A stretch of DNA of 6,365 bases. Origin: Robiginitomaculum sp. (GTDB taxonomy: Bacteria; Pseudomonadota; Alphaproteobacteria; Caulobacterales; Maricaulaceae). Below, in pieces: positions 1-6,152 of this stretch. Both the position numbers and the translations under genes were made by a program. The stretch covers positions 1-6,365 of the forward strand of contig JALWUB010000222.1 of assembly GCA_026993275.1 (NCBI GenBank). The letters run 5' to 3'. The stretch's first letter is position 1. Every line of letters begins with the position of its first letter. Under the pieces are notes generated by a model. It saw only the letters and a list, made by a program, of their open reading frames with translations, did no database searches and was not told the DNA's origin.

Positions 1-650
1 CCGAGGCCTGCCGGGCGCTCGATTTTCCGGTCGTTTCGGGCAATGTCTCGCTCTATAACGAGACCGCAGGCCGCGCCATTCCGCCAACCCCGGCCATAGG
101 CGGCGTCGGGCTGCTGGACGATGCGGCCAGGGCCATTGGCTATGACGGCGCGCAGGCAGGCGATGTGCTGGTGCTGATTGGCCGCAGCCAGGGCTGGCTG
201 GGCGCATCGCTGGTCTTGCGGGAGCTGGAAGGGCGCGAAGAGGGGGCGCCGCCGCCGGTCGACCTGGCGATGGAGCGCAAGGCCGGGACATTTGTGCGCA
301 CGCTCGTTGGCAAAGGCCGGGTGCATGCGGTGCATGACCTCAGTGATGGCGGTCTCGCCTGTGCTGCGGCGGAAATGGCGCTGGCCAGCGGCCAGGGCAT
401 GGCCCTGCGCGGCCATGGCGATTTGCCCGCCCTTGCCTGGTTCTTTGGCGAGGATCAGGGGCGTTATGTGCTGGCGGTGGCGCCAGAGCAGGCGCAGGCC
501 GTGCTGGCCGACGCCCGGGCCGCGGGGCTTCAGGCCGAAACGGCCGGTGATGTGGGCGGCGATGCCATCAGGCTGGCGGACGCGGTTTTGCCCCTTGACC
601 TGTTGCGGCAAAAGCATGAAGGCTGGCTGCCCGGTTACATGGAGGCGTGA
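1..650 (+). CDS. purL: Phosphoribosylformylglycinamidine synthase subunit PurL, C-terminal part (5' end outside window)
   Basis: This is the C-terminal 215 residues of PurL, the ATP-dependent enzyme that converts FGAR to FGAM (formylglycinamidine ribonucleotide) in cytoplasmic de novo purine synthesis, using ammonia delivered from glutamine by PurQ. The reading frame is open from base 3 and ends at TGA 648-650. Counting from the first whole codon, residues 9-21 read PVVSGNVSLYNET and residues 29-36 read PTPAIGGV, both typical of the second half of small-type PurL. Residues 110-117 (VHDLSDGG) are the conserved segment of the AIRS C-terminal domain, and the protein ends with the HEGWLPGYM-type tail seen in alphaproteobacterial PurL. 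The protein looks intact to its natural end. The next gene starts 2 nt after the stop, so the two are probably co-transcribed and translationally coupled. Identity is secure; the start cannot be seen. Confidence 0.96.
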   Translation, partial: EACRALDFPVVSGNVSLYNETAGRAIPPTPAIGGVGLLDDAARAIGYDGAQAGDVLVLIGRSQGWLGASLVLRELEGREEGAPPPVDLAMERKAGTFVRTLVGKGRVHAVHDLSDGGLACAAAEMALASGQGMALRGHGDLPALAWFFGEDQGRYVLAVAPEQAQAVLADARAAGLQAETAGDVGGDAIRLADAVLPLDLLRQKHEGWLPGYMEA

Positions 651-655
651 ACATG
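641..655 (+). promoter_or_regulatory. Ribosome binding site and start choice for the BolA gene, inside the end of purL
   Basis: A GGAGG Shine-Dalgarno core at 641-645 lies within the last codons of purL. It is 7 nt before ATG 653, ideal spacing. A GTG at 647 overlaps the purL stop as GTGA but is only 1 nt from the GGAGG core, and ATG 659 is 13 nt away. ATG 653 is therefore the preferred start. Either of the first two starts implies coupling of translation to purL. Confidence 0.7.
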
Positions 656-883
656 GCGATGCAGGCAGAAGAGATCAAGGCCATGATTGTCGAGGCGATT
701 CCGGATGCGCAGGTCGAGATCACGGACCTGGCCGGTGATGGCAATCATTATCAGGCGCGGGTGCTCAGCCCCGCCTTTGCCGGGCTCAGCCGGGTGCGCC
801 AGCACCAGATGGTCTATGCGGCCCTGAAAGGCAAGATGGGAGGGGAGCTGCATGCCCTGGCTCTGGAAACAGCCGCGCCATAG
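653..883 (+). CDS. BolA/IbaG family protein (iron-sulfur/glutaredoxin partner)
   Basis: A 76-residue protein covering one whole BolA fold. Known BolA proteins bind monothiol CGFS glutaredoxins through a shared [2Fe-2S] cluster and act in iron-sulfur delivery or iron sensing; some are also proposed to bind DNA. Visible family marks are the loop GDGNHY at residues 28-33, with His32 in the position used as a variable cluster ligand, the SRVRQHQMVYAAL helix at 46-58, and His67 in ELHALAL, matching the nearly invariant C-terminal ligand histidine. The loop histidine and the GDGxH motif place it nearer E. coli IbaG (YrbA) than BolA itself. The partner-type glutaredoxin grxD lies about 0.9 kb downstream in the same apparent operon, which supports a cluster-carrier role. 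The family call is firm; the exact function, and whether it regulates transcription, is inferred. Confidence 0.93.
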   Translation: MAMQAEEIKAMIVEAIPDAQVEITDLAGDGNHYQARVLSPAFAGLSRVRQHQMVYAALKGKMGGELHALALETAAP

Positions 884-893
884 TCGCGCCGCC

Positions 894-906
894 GGAGCCG
901 TTCTTG
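894..906 (+). promoter_or_regulatory. Ribosome binding site with TTG start for the aldo/keto reductase
   Basis: GGAG at 894-897 lies 6 nt before TTG 904. There is no in-frame ATG near the conserved N-terminus, whose first beta strand begins about ten residues after this TTG. A TTG start is therefore the best reading, and it predicts modest translation. Confidence 0.55.
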
Positions 907-1713
907 TTTGAGCGCCCGCCCGCCTTCAGCCGCCTCGGCTTTGGCGTTGCCGGGCCCCATGGCACGCCGCTGGTCTCAAGAGGGGCGACAAGCACGCTGA
1001 TCCAGGCGGCCCTGGCAGGTGGCATCACGGTGTTCGATACAGGGCCGTCCTATGGCCGCGGTGAAGCCGAACGCCGCCTTGGCGCCGCGCTCGCCGGGCA
1101 TGGCCGCAGCACAGTCTTCATCAGCACCAAGGCAGGCATTGGCGAAGACAAGAGCCGGGATTTTTCAGCCGCTTCCATACAAGCCTCCCTGCGGCGCTCC
1201 TTGCAAAGACTGCGCAGCGATTATGTCGATGCGCTCTATCTGCATGGCCCGGCGCCAGCGGAACTGACGCCGCAGCTGTTGCAGGCCCTGCGCGATGAGA
1301 AGGCCAGCGGCCGGGTGCGCCATCTGGGCATAGCCGGGCGCGGCAGCGAGATCGATGCGGCTCTGGAAACGGGTCTGTTTGATCTGCTGATGGCGCCCGT
1401 GCACACAGGCCTGGCGCAGGATGATCTGGACCGGCTGCATGCGGCGCGAAAGGCGGGCATTGGCATTGTCGCCATTGAGGTTCTCAGCGGCGCCAGCGCC
1501 GGCCTGCGCTGGCCGCGCTCGGCGGCGGATGTGTGGTATAGCGCCAGAGCCCTGCGCCAGCGCAAGCTGGCCCCGCCGCGGCAGCCGGCCCGCCAGGCCC
1601 TGCGTCATGCCCTGACCCAGGGCCTGGCAGACTGTGTCATGATCTCGACCACACGGGCCAAACACCTGCAAGACGCACTGCACACGCTTGACGAAAGCCA
1701 GCACAATGCCTAG
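904..1713 (+). CDS. Aldo/keto reductase family protein
   Basis: A 269-residue TIM-barrel oxidoreductase of the aldo/keto reductase superfamily, expected to be cytoplasmic and NADPH-dependent and to reduce a carbonyl substrate I cannot identify. The full catalytic tetrad is visible: Asp45 and Tyr50 in FDTGPSYG, Lys76 in ISTKAG, and His114 in LYLHGP. Residues 91-113 match the family helix and strand leading to the catalytic histidine, RVRHLGIAG follows at about 138-146, and the C-terminal ISTTRAKHLQDAL segment matches the usual cofactor-binding end. The protein is somewhat shorter than many members (roughly 280-330) but shows no internal break. The start is TTG 904, chosen because of GGAG at 894-897 and because LGFG follows directly. 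It lies 20 nt after the BolA gene and 36 nt before grxD, so it is probably in their operon. A link to iron-sulfur or thiol stress chemistry is only inference from this position. Confidence 0.88.
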   Translation: MFERPPAFSRLGFGVAGPHGTPLVSRGATSTLIQAALAGGITVFDTGPSYGRGEAERRLGAALAGHGRSTVFISTKAGIGEDKSRDFSAASIQASLRRSLQRLRSDYVDALYLHGPAPAELTPQLLQALRDEKASGRVRHLGIAGRGSEIDAALETGLFDLLMAPVHTGLAQDDLDRLHAARKAGIGIVAIEVLSGASAGLRWPRSAADVWYSARALRQRKLAPPRQPARQALRHALTQGLADCVMISTTRAKHLQDALHTLDESQHNA

Positions 1714-1718
1714 CTCTT

Positions 1719-1724
1719 TATACT
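1719..1724 (+). promoter_or_regulatory. Possible -10 element of an internal grxD promoter
   Basis: TATACT lies in the AT-richer gap before grxD. It would start transcription near 1731 and give a leader of about 19 nt containing the grxD ribosome site. No good -35 sits at 16-18 nt; the nearest TTGACG (1688-1693) is 25 nt upstream. Treat it as a weak candidate; grxD may simply be read through from purL. Confidence 0.3.
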
Positions 1725-1749
1725 CATTCCAGACAAAAGGATTGCCGCC

Positions 1750-2088
1750 ATGACCGATCAGGCCGTTTTGGACCACATCAAGAAGACCGTCGAGGACAAT
1801 GATGTCGTCTTGTACATGAAGGGCACGCCGGTCTTTCCGCAGTGCGGCTTCTCCTCCATGGCGGTCAAGATTCTTGAAATCACCGGCGTGCCCTTCAAGG
1901 CCGAAAATGTTCTCGAGGACATGGCCGTGCGCGAGGGCATCAAGGAATACGCCCAATGGCCGACCATTCCGCAACTCTATGTCAAGGGCGAGTTCATCGG
2001 CGGCAGTGACATCATGCGTGAAATGTTTGAAAGCGGCGAACTCAAGGCGCTGCTGCGCGAAAAGGGCGTGCTGTCTGACGCCGCCTGA
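1750..2088 (+). CDS. grxD: Monothiol glutaredoxin, Grx4/GrxD type (CGFS)
   Basis: A 112-residue single-domain monothiol glutaredoxin, the usual length for bacterial GrxD. Proteins of this family bind a labile [2Fe-2S] cluster between two monomers, or with a BolA partner, using the active-site cysteine and glutathione, and pass clusters to apo-proteins in the cytoplasm. Visible marks are Lys24 in YMKGTP (glutathione contact), the CGFS active site at residues 32-35 with Cys32, WPTIPQLY at 70-77 with the cis-proline TIP turn, and FIGGSDI at 82-88 for glutathione binding. The ATG at 1750 is preceded by AAAAGGA at 1735-1741, 8 nt away. It is the last gene of the purL-bolA-reductase-grxD series and is followed by a strong terminator. 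The nearby BolA/IbaG protein is its probable partner. Identification is secure. Confidence 0.97.
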   Translation: MTDQAVLDHIKKTVEDNDVVLYMKGTPVFPQCGFSSMAVKILEITGVPFKAENVLEDMAVREGIKEYAQWPTIPQLYVKGEFIGGSDIMREMFESGELKALLREKGVLSDAA

Positions 2089-2112
2089 AGGCAGCCGTGC
2101 CAGTGGCAATAA

Positions 2113-2139
2113 AAAAGGGGCCCTGCAGGGGCCCCTTTT
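2113..2139. terminator. Bidirectional intrinsic terminator between grxD and rpsD
   Basis: Seven GC pairs (GGGGCCC 2117-2123 with GGGCCCC 2129-2135) close a 5-nt TGCAG loop. Four further A-T pairs (2113-2116 with 2136-2139) extend the stem to 11 bp. On the + strand the 3' side is TTTTC; on the - strand the tail is six U from the A-run at 2111-2116. It lies 24 nt after grxD and 22 nt after rpsD, so it can end both converging transcripts, more strongly for rpsD by its tail. Confidence 0.9.
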
Positions 2140-2161
2140 CTGTATTTGCATGCTGCGCGGG

Positions 2162-2779
2162 TCAGGAGGTGTAGAATTCGACCACCAGATTGGGCTCCAT
2201 GCGCACCGGGTAGGGCACATCGGCCAGTTCCGGCACGCGCAGATAGGTCGCCGCCATGGTCTTGCCATCGACTTCGACATAATCGGGCAGGTCGCGCTCG
2301 GGGCTTTCCAGCGCTTCCAGGACCAGCGCCATGGAGCGCGATTTTTCCCGCACCTGAATGACATCGCCGGGCTTGCAGCGATAGCTGGGAATGTTGACGC
2401 GGCGGCCATTGACCGTGACATGGCCATGATTGACGAATTGCCGCGCGGCAAACACGGTGGGCACGAACTTGGCCCGGTACACCAGTGCATCCAGGCGCGA
2501 TTCCAGCAGCCCGATGAGGTTTTCGGCGGTGTTGCCCTTCATGCGCTGGGCGAGGCCATAAATGTTGCGAAACTGCTTTTCGGTGATGTTGCCGTAATAG
2601 CCCTTGAGCTTTTGCTTGGCCATCAGTTGCTGGCCAAAGTCCGACATTTTGGTTTTGCGGCGCTGGCCGTGCTGGCCGGGGCCATAGGAGCGCTTGTTGA
2701 CCGGGCTTTTCGGGCGGCCCCAGATGTTTTCACCCATGCGGCGGTCGATCTTGTATTTCTGTGTATGGCGTTTGGACAT
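2162..2779 (-). CDS. rpsD: 30S ribosomal protein S4
   Basis: A 205-residue S4, a primary 16S rRNA-binding protein that starts assembly of the 30S body. It is also known to repress its own translation in E. coli and Bacillus. The N-terminus [14 protein letters not shown], the GPGQHG motif at residues 33-38, the SDFGQQL and KQKLKGYYG segments, and the S4 RNA-binding domain around 94-145 ([29 protein letters not shown]) are all present. It ends in NLVVEFYTS. It is the form without the N-terminal zinc-binding cysteines; the only cysteine is Cys135. The start is ATG at 2779-2777, with AAAGGGA at 2791-2785 upstream at 5 nt; this gives the normal length and N-terminus. It is monocistronic between its own promoter and the shared terminator. 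Confidence 0.98.
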   Translation of the reverse strand: MSKRHTQKYKIDRRMGENIWGRPKSPVNKRSYGPGQHGQRRKTKMSDFGQQLMAKQKLKGYYGNITEKQFRNIYGLAQRMKGNTAENLIGLLESRLDALVYRAKFVPTVFAARQFVNHGHVTVNGRRVNIPSYRCKPGDVIQVREKSRSMALVLEALESPERDLPDYVEVDGKTMAATYLRVPELADVPYPVRMEPNLVVEFYTS

Positions 2780-2893
2780 GGCTGTCCCTTTCACCTGTCG
2801 CGGTCCGGCGCCCTGTCTGTGCAGGGCGCGATTGCAACGGCGGACTCGCGGCTTCCCGTCATGCAGCGCCGGTGCAGGGCACGGGCGCAATGG
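2780..2893 (-). promoter_or_regulatory. Structured rpsD 5' leader, candidate S4 autoregulatory element
   Basis: This is the stretch between the predicted transcription start (about 2893) and the rpsD ATG. It has a perfect 8-bp hairpin, with arms 2808-2815 and 2822-2829 and a 6-nt loop, ending about 28 nt before the start codon and just upstream of the ribosome site. There is no U-run after it, so it is not an ordinary terminator. A second 7-bp complement (2805-2811 with 2866-2872) shares bases 2808-2811 with the hairpin, so the two folds exclude each other. A 9-bp direct repeat GTGCAGGGC (+ strand, 2819-2827 and 2872-2880) gives a further alternative for one arm. S4 control of its own mRNA is known elsewhere; its use here is inference. 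Confidence 0.45.
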
Positions 2894-2899
2894 CGGCGG

Positions 2900-2927
2900 A
2901 ACATAGCGCCAGCCGCGCTCTTGTCAA
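2900..2927 (-). promoter_or_regulatory. Predicted sigma70-type promoter of rpsD
   Basis: On the - strand, TTGACA (2927-2922) is followed after 16 nt by TATGTT (2905-2900), a consensus -35 and a good -10. It lies in the gap between the DUF2336 stop and rpsD and predicts a start near 2893. This lets rpsD be transcribed strongly and independently of the upstream - strand genes. Confidence 0.7.
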
Positions 2928-2943
2928 TGCGCTCTGTGCGCTA

Positions 2944-4047
2944 TCAGGCCGCGGCCGTGGACTCTTGCGTGGATTTGCGCAGTTTCCAGAACCGCAAAAT
3001 CCGGTCGGCCGTGCTTTTGCTGATTTCGTCATACATCCGGCCAAGCGCCTTGATGGCCGAAATGTCATTGGTGCCGTCCTTGTTCATCAGCACCACCAGG
3101 GTGGCAAACAGGTCCCTTGGCAGGCCGCTGGCCTTGCAGACAATGGCGACGGCTTCGGTCTTGCCTGGCTCCCAGATGCGCCGCGCCGTCTCGAAATCAA
3201 GACCGGTCAGTTCGGCGAAGGCGAGATAGAAATGGGTCAGCTTGTTGTTGCGCGCCAGTTCAGCCAGCAAGACCGGGGTCAGCTGTTTGCGCAGTTTCCT
3301 CGCCTTGATGAAATGGCTGGCCTCTTCAAAATCGTCAGGACGATCCCCCTTGCCGCAAATCGTCTTCCTGGCCTCGGCAAAGGCGCGGTCCAGCTCTTCC
3401 CTGGGGATGGCGGCATTGCGCTCGATGATGCGCTGGCGCAGCTGCTCCTCGACAAAGAAATACATCTCGTTCATCAGGTCCGGCGGCAGGGCCTTGTGGT
3501 TGACCAGCGGGGCTTGCAGGGCCTTTTCGGTTTCGGACTTGCTGACCAGGGTTTCCATGGACTGGCGTGAAAACCGCGCGCCCTGATTCTGGGTCAGGGC
3601 CACCAGGGTTGGCGTATCGGCCCTGGCGACAATGGCGCCGGTCACGCTTTCGCTCAGGCTTTTGCGGGCGCCGATGGCACGCATGTGCTCTTGCCCGCGA
3701 TTGCCGATGATCCGCTTCAGGGCCTCGTCATCCAGCACCGGGGAATGGCGCAAAACGGGCGCGGATACGTCAATTTCATCGTCGGCCAGCTGATGGATCA
3801 GACCGGCAGGGGCGTTGTCGGCATGGGCAAAGCGCAGGGCGATTTCCTTGCGGATTCCGGCATCCATCTCGCGGGTGATGGTGCTGAGGATTTCGTCAAA
3901 GTCCTTGTCCGTGGCCTCGCTGTGCCCGGTATTTGAGTCAAAGAACATGTCCGTGACTTCGCGCAGCAGTTCACGCCGGCGGGCGCTGGACTTTTCCCGG
4001 GCCAGTTCTGTCAGGCGTTCAAATGGATTGCTGTGTGCGCTCATCAT
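2944..4047 (-). CDS. DUF2336 domain protein, function unknown
   Basis: A soluble 367-residue protein, predicted mostly alpha-helical, with no signal peptide or membrane segment. It belongs to the DUF2336 family. Hallmarks visible are SARRRELLREVTDMFF near the N-terminus (residues 20-35), LADDEIDVSAPVLRHSPVL (87-105) with the VxxPVLxxSPxL pattern, HMRAIGARKSLSESV (121-135) and ALTQNQGARFS (150-160). These segments resemble degenerate HEAT-like helical repeats, so a protein-protein scaffold is plausible, but no catalytic motif is seen and the function is not known to me. The C-terminal part has several basic patches (KARKLRKQL, RFWKLRKS) and a low-complexity end. The start is uncertain: two adjacent ATGs (4047 and 4044) fit the family N-terminus, whereas ATG 4089 would add 14 atypical residues; none has a clear Shine-Dalgarno site. 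It lies 115 nt after the penicillin-binding protein gene, possibly co-transcribed with it. Confidence 0.85.
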   Translation of the reverse strand: MMSAHSNPFERLTELAREKSSARRRELLREVTDMFFDSNTGHSEATDKDFDEILSTITREMDAGIRKEIALRFAHADNAPAGLIHQLADDEIDVSAPVLRHSPVLDDEALKRIIGNRGQEHMRAIGARKSLSESVTGAIVARADTPTLVALTQNQGARFSRQSMETLVSKSETEKALQAPLVNHKALPPDLMNEMYFFVEEQLRQRIIERNAAIPREELDRAFAEARKTICGKGDRPDDFEEASHFIKARKLRKQLTPVLLAELARNNKLTHFYLAFAELTGLDFETARRIWEPGKTEAVAIVCKASGLPRDLFATLVVLMNKDGTNDISAIKALGRMYDEISKSTADRILRFWKLRKSTQESTAAA

Positions 4048-4140
4048 GCCAAATCGCGGTCTTGTCCGGATACCCTTCAAGCGGATCATGCCACAAACGC
4101 GCTTAAGGAAGCCTCAACACGCCTGCGTTTTTTGGTGTGC

Positions 4141-4156
4141 CGGTGCAATCGCACCG
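4141..4156 (-). other. Small perfect hairpin just after the penicillin-binding protein gene
   Basis: CGGTGC and GCACCG pair as a 6-bp stem with a 4-nt loop, 6 nt past the stop codon. On the - strand it is followed by a short A-run rather than a U-run, so it does not look like a standard intrinsic terminator. It could stabilise the mRNA end or weaken read-through into the DUF2336 gene. It may also be chance. The rest of the gap 4048-4162 shows no convincing promoter. Confidence 0.35.
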
Positions 4157-4162
4157 CGGGAT

Positions 4163-6100
4163 TCAGCGCTGCCGGCTGGCTTTGGCAAATTCGGCTTGCA
4201 GGCTGGTGTAGAATGCAGCCAGCTTTTCGTCTTCGTCAGAGCGCAAATGCGGCGCTGGCGCCCTTAAGCGGTGAAAGCGGTGCCCTTTCATGGCCTGGCT
4301 CATGACATTGTGCCAGATTTGCGCGGGCAAATCGCCGCCCGTGACCCGTTTCATCGGGCTGTTGTCATCATTGCCGACCCAGACCCCGGCGATATAGTCC
4401 GGCGTGAAGCCGACAAACCAGGCATCGCGCCAGTTCTGGCTGGTGCCGGTTTTGCCTGCGGCCTGCCAGCGCCCGGGCAGCGCCGCCTTGCGCCCTGTGC
4501 CAGCCAGCACAACCTCCTGCATCAGTGTGCTCATTTTCCGGGCCATGGCCCTGGGATACACCCGCACCGGCTTGATGGCCGGGCGTTCGTACAAGACCTG
4601 GCCGCTCACGGTCTCGATCTTGCTCACCAGAAAGGACGGGGTGAACAGGCCGTCATTGGCAAAGACGCCATAGGCTCGTGTCAGCTCCAGCAGATTGACC
4701 TCCTGGGCACCCAGGGCAATGGACGGCAGGGCGGCGAAATCCTCGCGGATGCCAAAGCGCTTGGCCAGGTCAATCACCGCCGCGGGCGAGATTTCCTCGG
4801 TCAGCTGCACGGCAACGGTATTGATCGAGCGCTTGAAGGCGTCGCGCAAGGTGACCCGGCCACGATAGCCGCCGCCATAGTTTTTCGGTCTCCAGCCCTT
4901 GATCCTCACCGGCTCGTCATAACGGACAGAGTCAAAACCGATGCCTTTTTGCAATGCCGCGGCAAACACAAAGGCCTTGAAGGCAGAGCCGGGCTGCCGT
5001 TTGGCCTGCACCGCCCGGTTATACTTGCTGGATGCGTAGGCGCGTCCGCCGGTCAGCGCCCGGATGGCGCCGCCGGGGCTCAGAATGACAATGGCGCCTT
5101 GAGAAACCTTGAGGGCCTTGCCCTTCTTGTCCAGCATTGCGGCAAGTTCCGTATTGGCGATGTCCTGGACCTTGCGGTCAATGGTGGTGGTGATCACCAG
5201 ATGCGCGGATTTGCCGCCAACAAGCGCCGCCGCTTCGCGGGCAGCCATGTCATAGACATAGCCATAGTCTGCATCGGCGGGCGGCAGATGCAGCTTGGGC
5301 GGATGGGCCAGCGCCTCGCGGGCTTGCTCCGCGGTGATGAAGCCGGCCTTGCGCATGGCCTTCAGCACCAGATTGGCCCTGGCCTGGGCGGCCGCGCGAT
5401 TCTGGTTTGGCGCCAGCCGGCTCGGCGCCTTGGGCAAGGCAGCCAGCAGTGCCGCCTCAGGCAGGGTCAATGCCGCGGCCGGTTTGGAAAAATAGCGCTG
5501 CGCCGCCGCCTCGATGCCATAGGCGCCGTCGCCCAGATATGTCCGGTTCAGATAGAGTTGCAGGATCTGCACCTTGCCAAGGCGCTTTTCCAGGCGCGTT
5601 GCCAGCCACATTTCCTGGACCTTGCGCCTGATCGTTTGCTCGGGTGTCAGGAACAGCTGCTTGACCAATTGCTGGGTGATGGTCGAGCCGCCCTGCACGG
5701 TGTGCCCGGCGCGCAAGTTGGAAATGGCGGCGCGCACCAGGGCGCGCCTGTCTATGCCATGATGGTCAAAGAACTTCTGGTCTTCTATGGCCAGAAAGGC
5801 CTTTGGCACATAATCCGGCAAGTCACCGAGCTTGACCGGGTGTCCGATATGCGGGCCGCGTGTGGCCAGCACGGCGCCATCCTTGTCCAGAAACACCATG
5901 GAGGGCGGCCGGTTGGCGACCAGAAGCTGGTCCATGTCCTTGGGCAAGGCGGGCATGCCGGCAAAGAAATAGCGCCAGCCCATGAAACCCGCCGCCAGCG
6001 CCGCCAGCAGCACCAGCAGGAGCGCCGCCATGGCCCAGCGCAGGCGGGCTTTGCGCGTCTTGTCCTGGGAGCTGAGAATATCGGCGCGAAAAGCTGGCAT
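4163..6100 (-). CDS. Class A penicillin-binding protein, PBP1A family (glycosyltransferase/transpeptidase)
   Basis: A 645-residue bifunctional peptidoglycan synthase. It polymerises lipid II into glycan strands and cross-links the peptides in the periplasm, anchored in the inner membrane. Residues 1-22 form a basic cytoplasmic tail and 23-46 one membrane helix. The GT51 domain follows: catalytic Glu106 in AIEDQKFF, GGSTITQQLVKQLFL at 137-151, RKVQEMWLATRLEK at 159-172, and LNRTYLGDGAYGIEAAA at 184-200. The transpeptidase domain has the SxxK box S372-A-F-K375 with nucleophile Ser372, SIN at 425-427 and KTGT at 550-553. All key residues are present. At 645 residues it is shorter than E. coli PBP1a (about 850), and the stretch between the domains (about 240-330) is too short for the inserted OB-like domain of that protein. 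ATG 6100 gives a normal N-terminus but has no strong ribosome site. It probably leads a - strand unit with the DUF2336 gene. Alphaproteobacteria often carry several such paralogues, so I give no symbol. Confidence 0.95.
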   Translation of the reverse strand: MPAFRADILSSQDKTRKARLRWAMAALLLVLLAALAAGFMGWRYFFAGMPALPKDMDQLLVANRPPSMVFLDKDGAVLATRGPHIGHPVKLGDLPDYVPKAFLAIEDQKFFDHHGIDRRALVRAAISNLRAGHTVQGGSTITQQLVKQLFLTPEQTIRRKVQEMWLATRLEKRLGKVQILQLYLNRTYLGDGAYGIEAAAQRYFSKPAAALTLPEAALLAALPKAPSRLAPNQNRAAAQARANLVLKAMRKAGFITAEQAREALAHPPKLHLPPADADYGYVYDMAAREAAALVGGKSAHLVITTTIDRKVQDIANTELAAMLDKKGKALKVSQGAIVILSPGGAIRALTGGRAYASSKYNRAVQAKRQPGSAFKAFVFAAALQKGIGFDSVRYDEPVRIKGWRPKNYGGGYRGRVTLRDAFKRSINTVAVQLTEEISPAAVIDLAKRFGIREDFAALPSIALGAQEVNLLELTRAYGVFANDGLFTPSFLVSKIETVSGQVLYERPAIKPVRVYPRAMARKMSTLMQEVVLAGTGRKAALPGRWQAAGKTGTSQNWRDAWFVGFTPDYIAGVWVGNDDNSPMKRVTGGDLPAQIWHNVMSQAMKGHRFHRLRAPAPHLRSDEDEKLAAFYTSLQAEFAKASRQR

Positions 6101-6152
6101 GGCTCAGCGGGACCATCTAGAAGAGGCGGCAATGTGACGAGATGCCAGCATA
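6101..6152. promoter_or_regulatory. Short divergent intergenic region between the penicillin-binding protein and ycgN-like genes
   Basis: Only 52 bp separate the two divergent start codons, so promoters for both genes must overlap each other or the coding ends. I see no clear -35/-10 pair inside it. CATAAT at 6149-6154 (+ strand) resembles a -10 but overlaps the ycgN-like start. On the - strand TATACA inside the opposite gene's first codons has a TTGCTG 19 nt upstream, too long to trust. No clear operator palindrome is visible. Confidence 0.3.

Noticed and set aside
1165..2490. A long - strand open frame across the reductase, grxD, terminator and part of rpsD
   Set aside because: It crosses a strong terminator and three confirmed genes, and its translation shows no family motif; it is a codon-bias shadow.
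2780..2890. An N-terminal extension of S4 by 37 residues from a TTG at 2890
   Set aside because: S4 family members begin at MSKR, the ATG at 2779 has a good ribosome site, and the extra residues are unlike any S4; the stretch is better read as a leader.
1874..3570. Overlapping + strand open frames opposite rpsD and the DUF2336 gene
   Set aside because: They lie antisense to clearly identified proteins, cross the terminator or the rpsD promoter, and carry no recognisable domain.
4048..4089. ATG 4089 as the start of the DUF2336 protein
   Set aside because: The 14 added residues are basic and unlike the family, and no ribosome site precedes it; the ATG pair at 4047/4044 fits better, though also without a clear site.
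4060..4090. A sigma54-like TGGCAT...TTGA pattern upstream of the DUF2336 gene
   Set aside because: The spacing between the two halves is off by 2 nt and the GC of the -12 element is missing.
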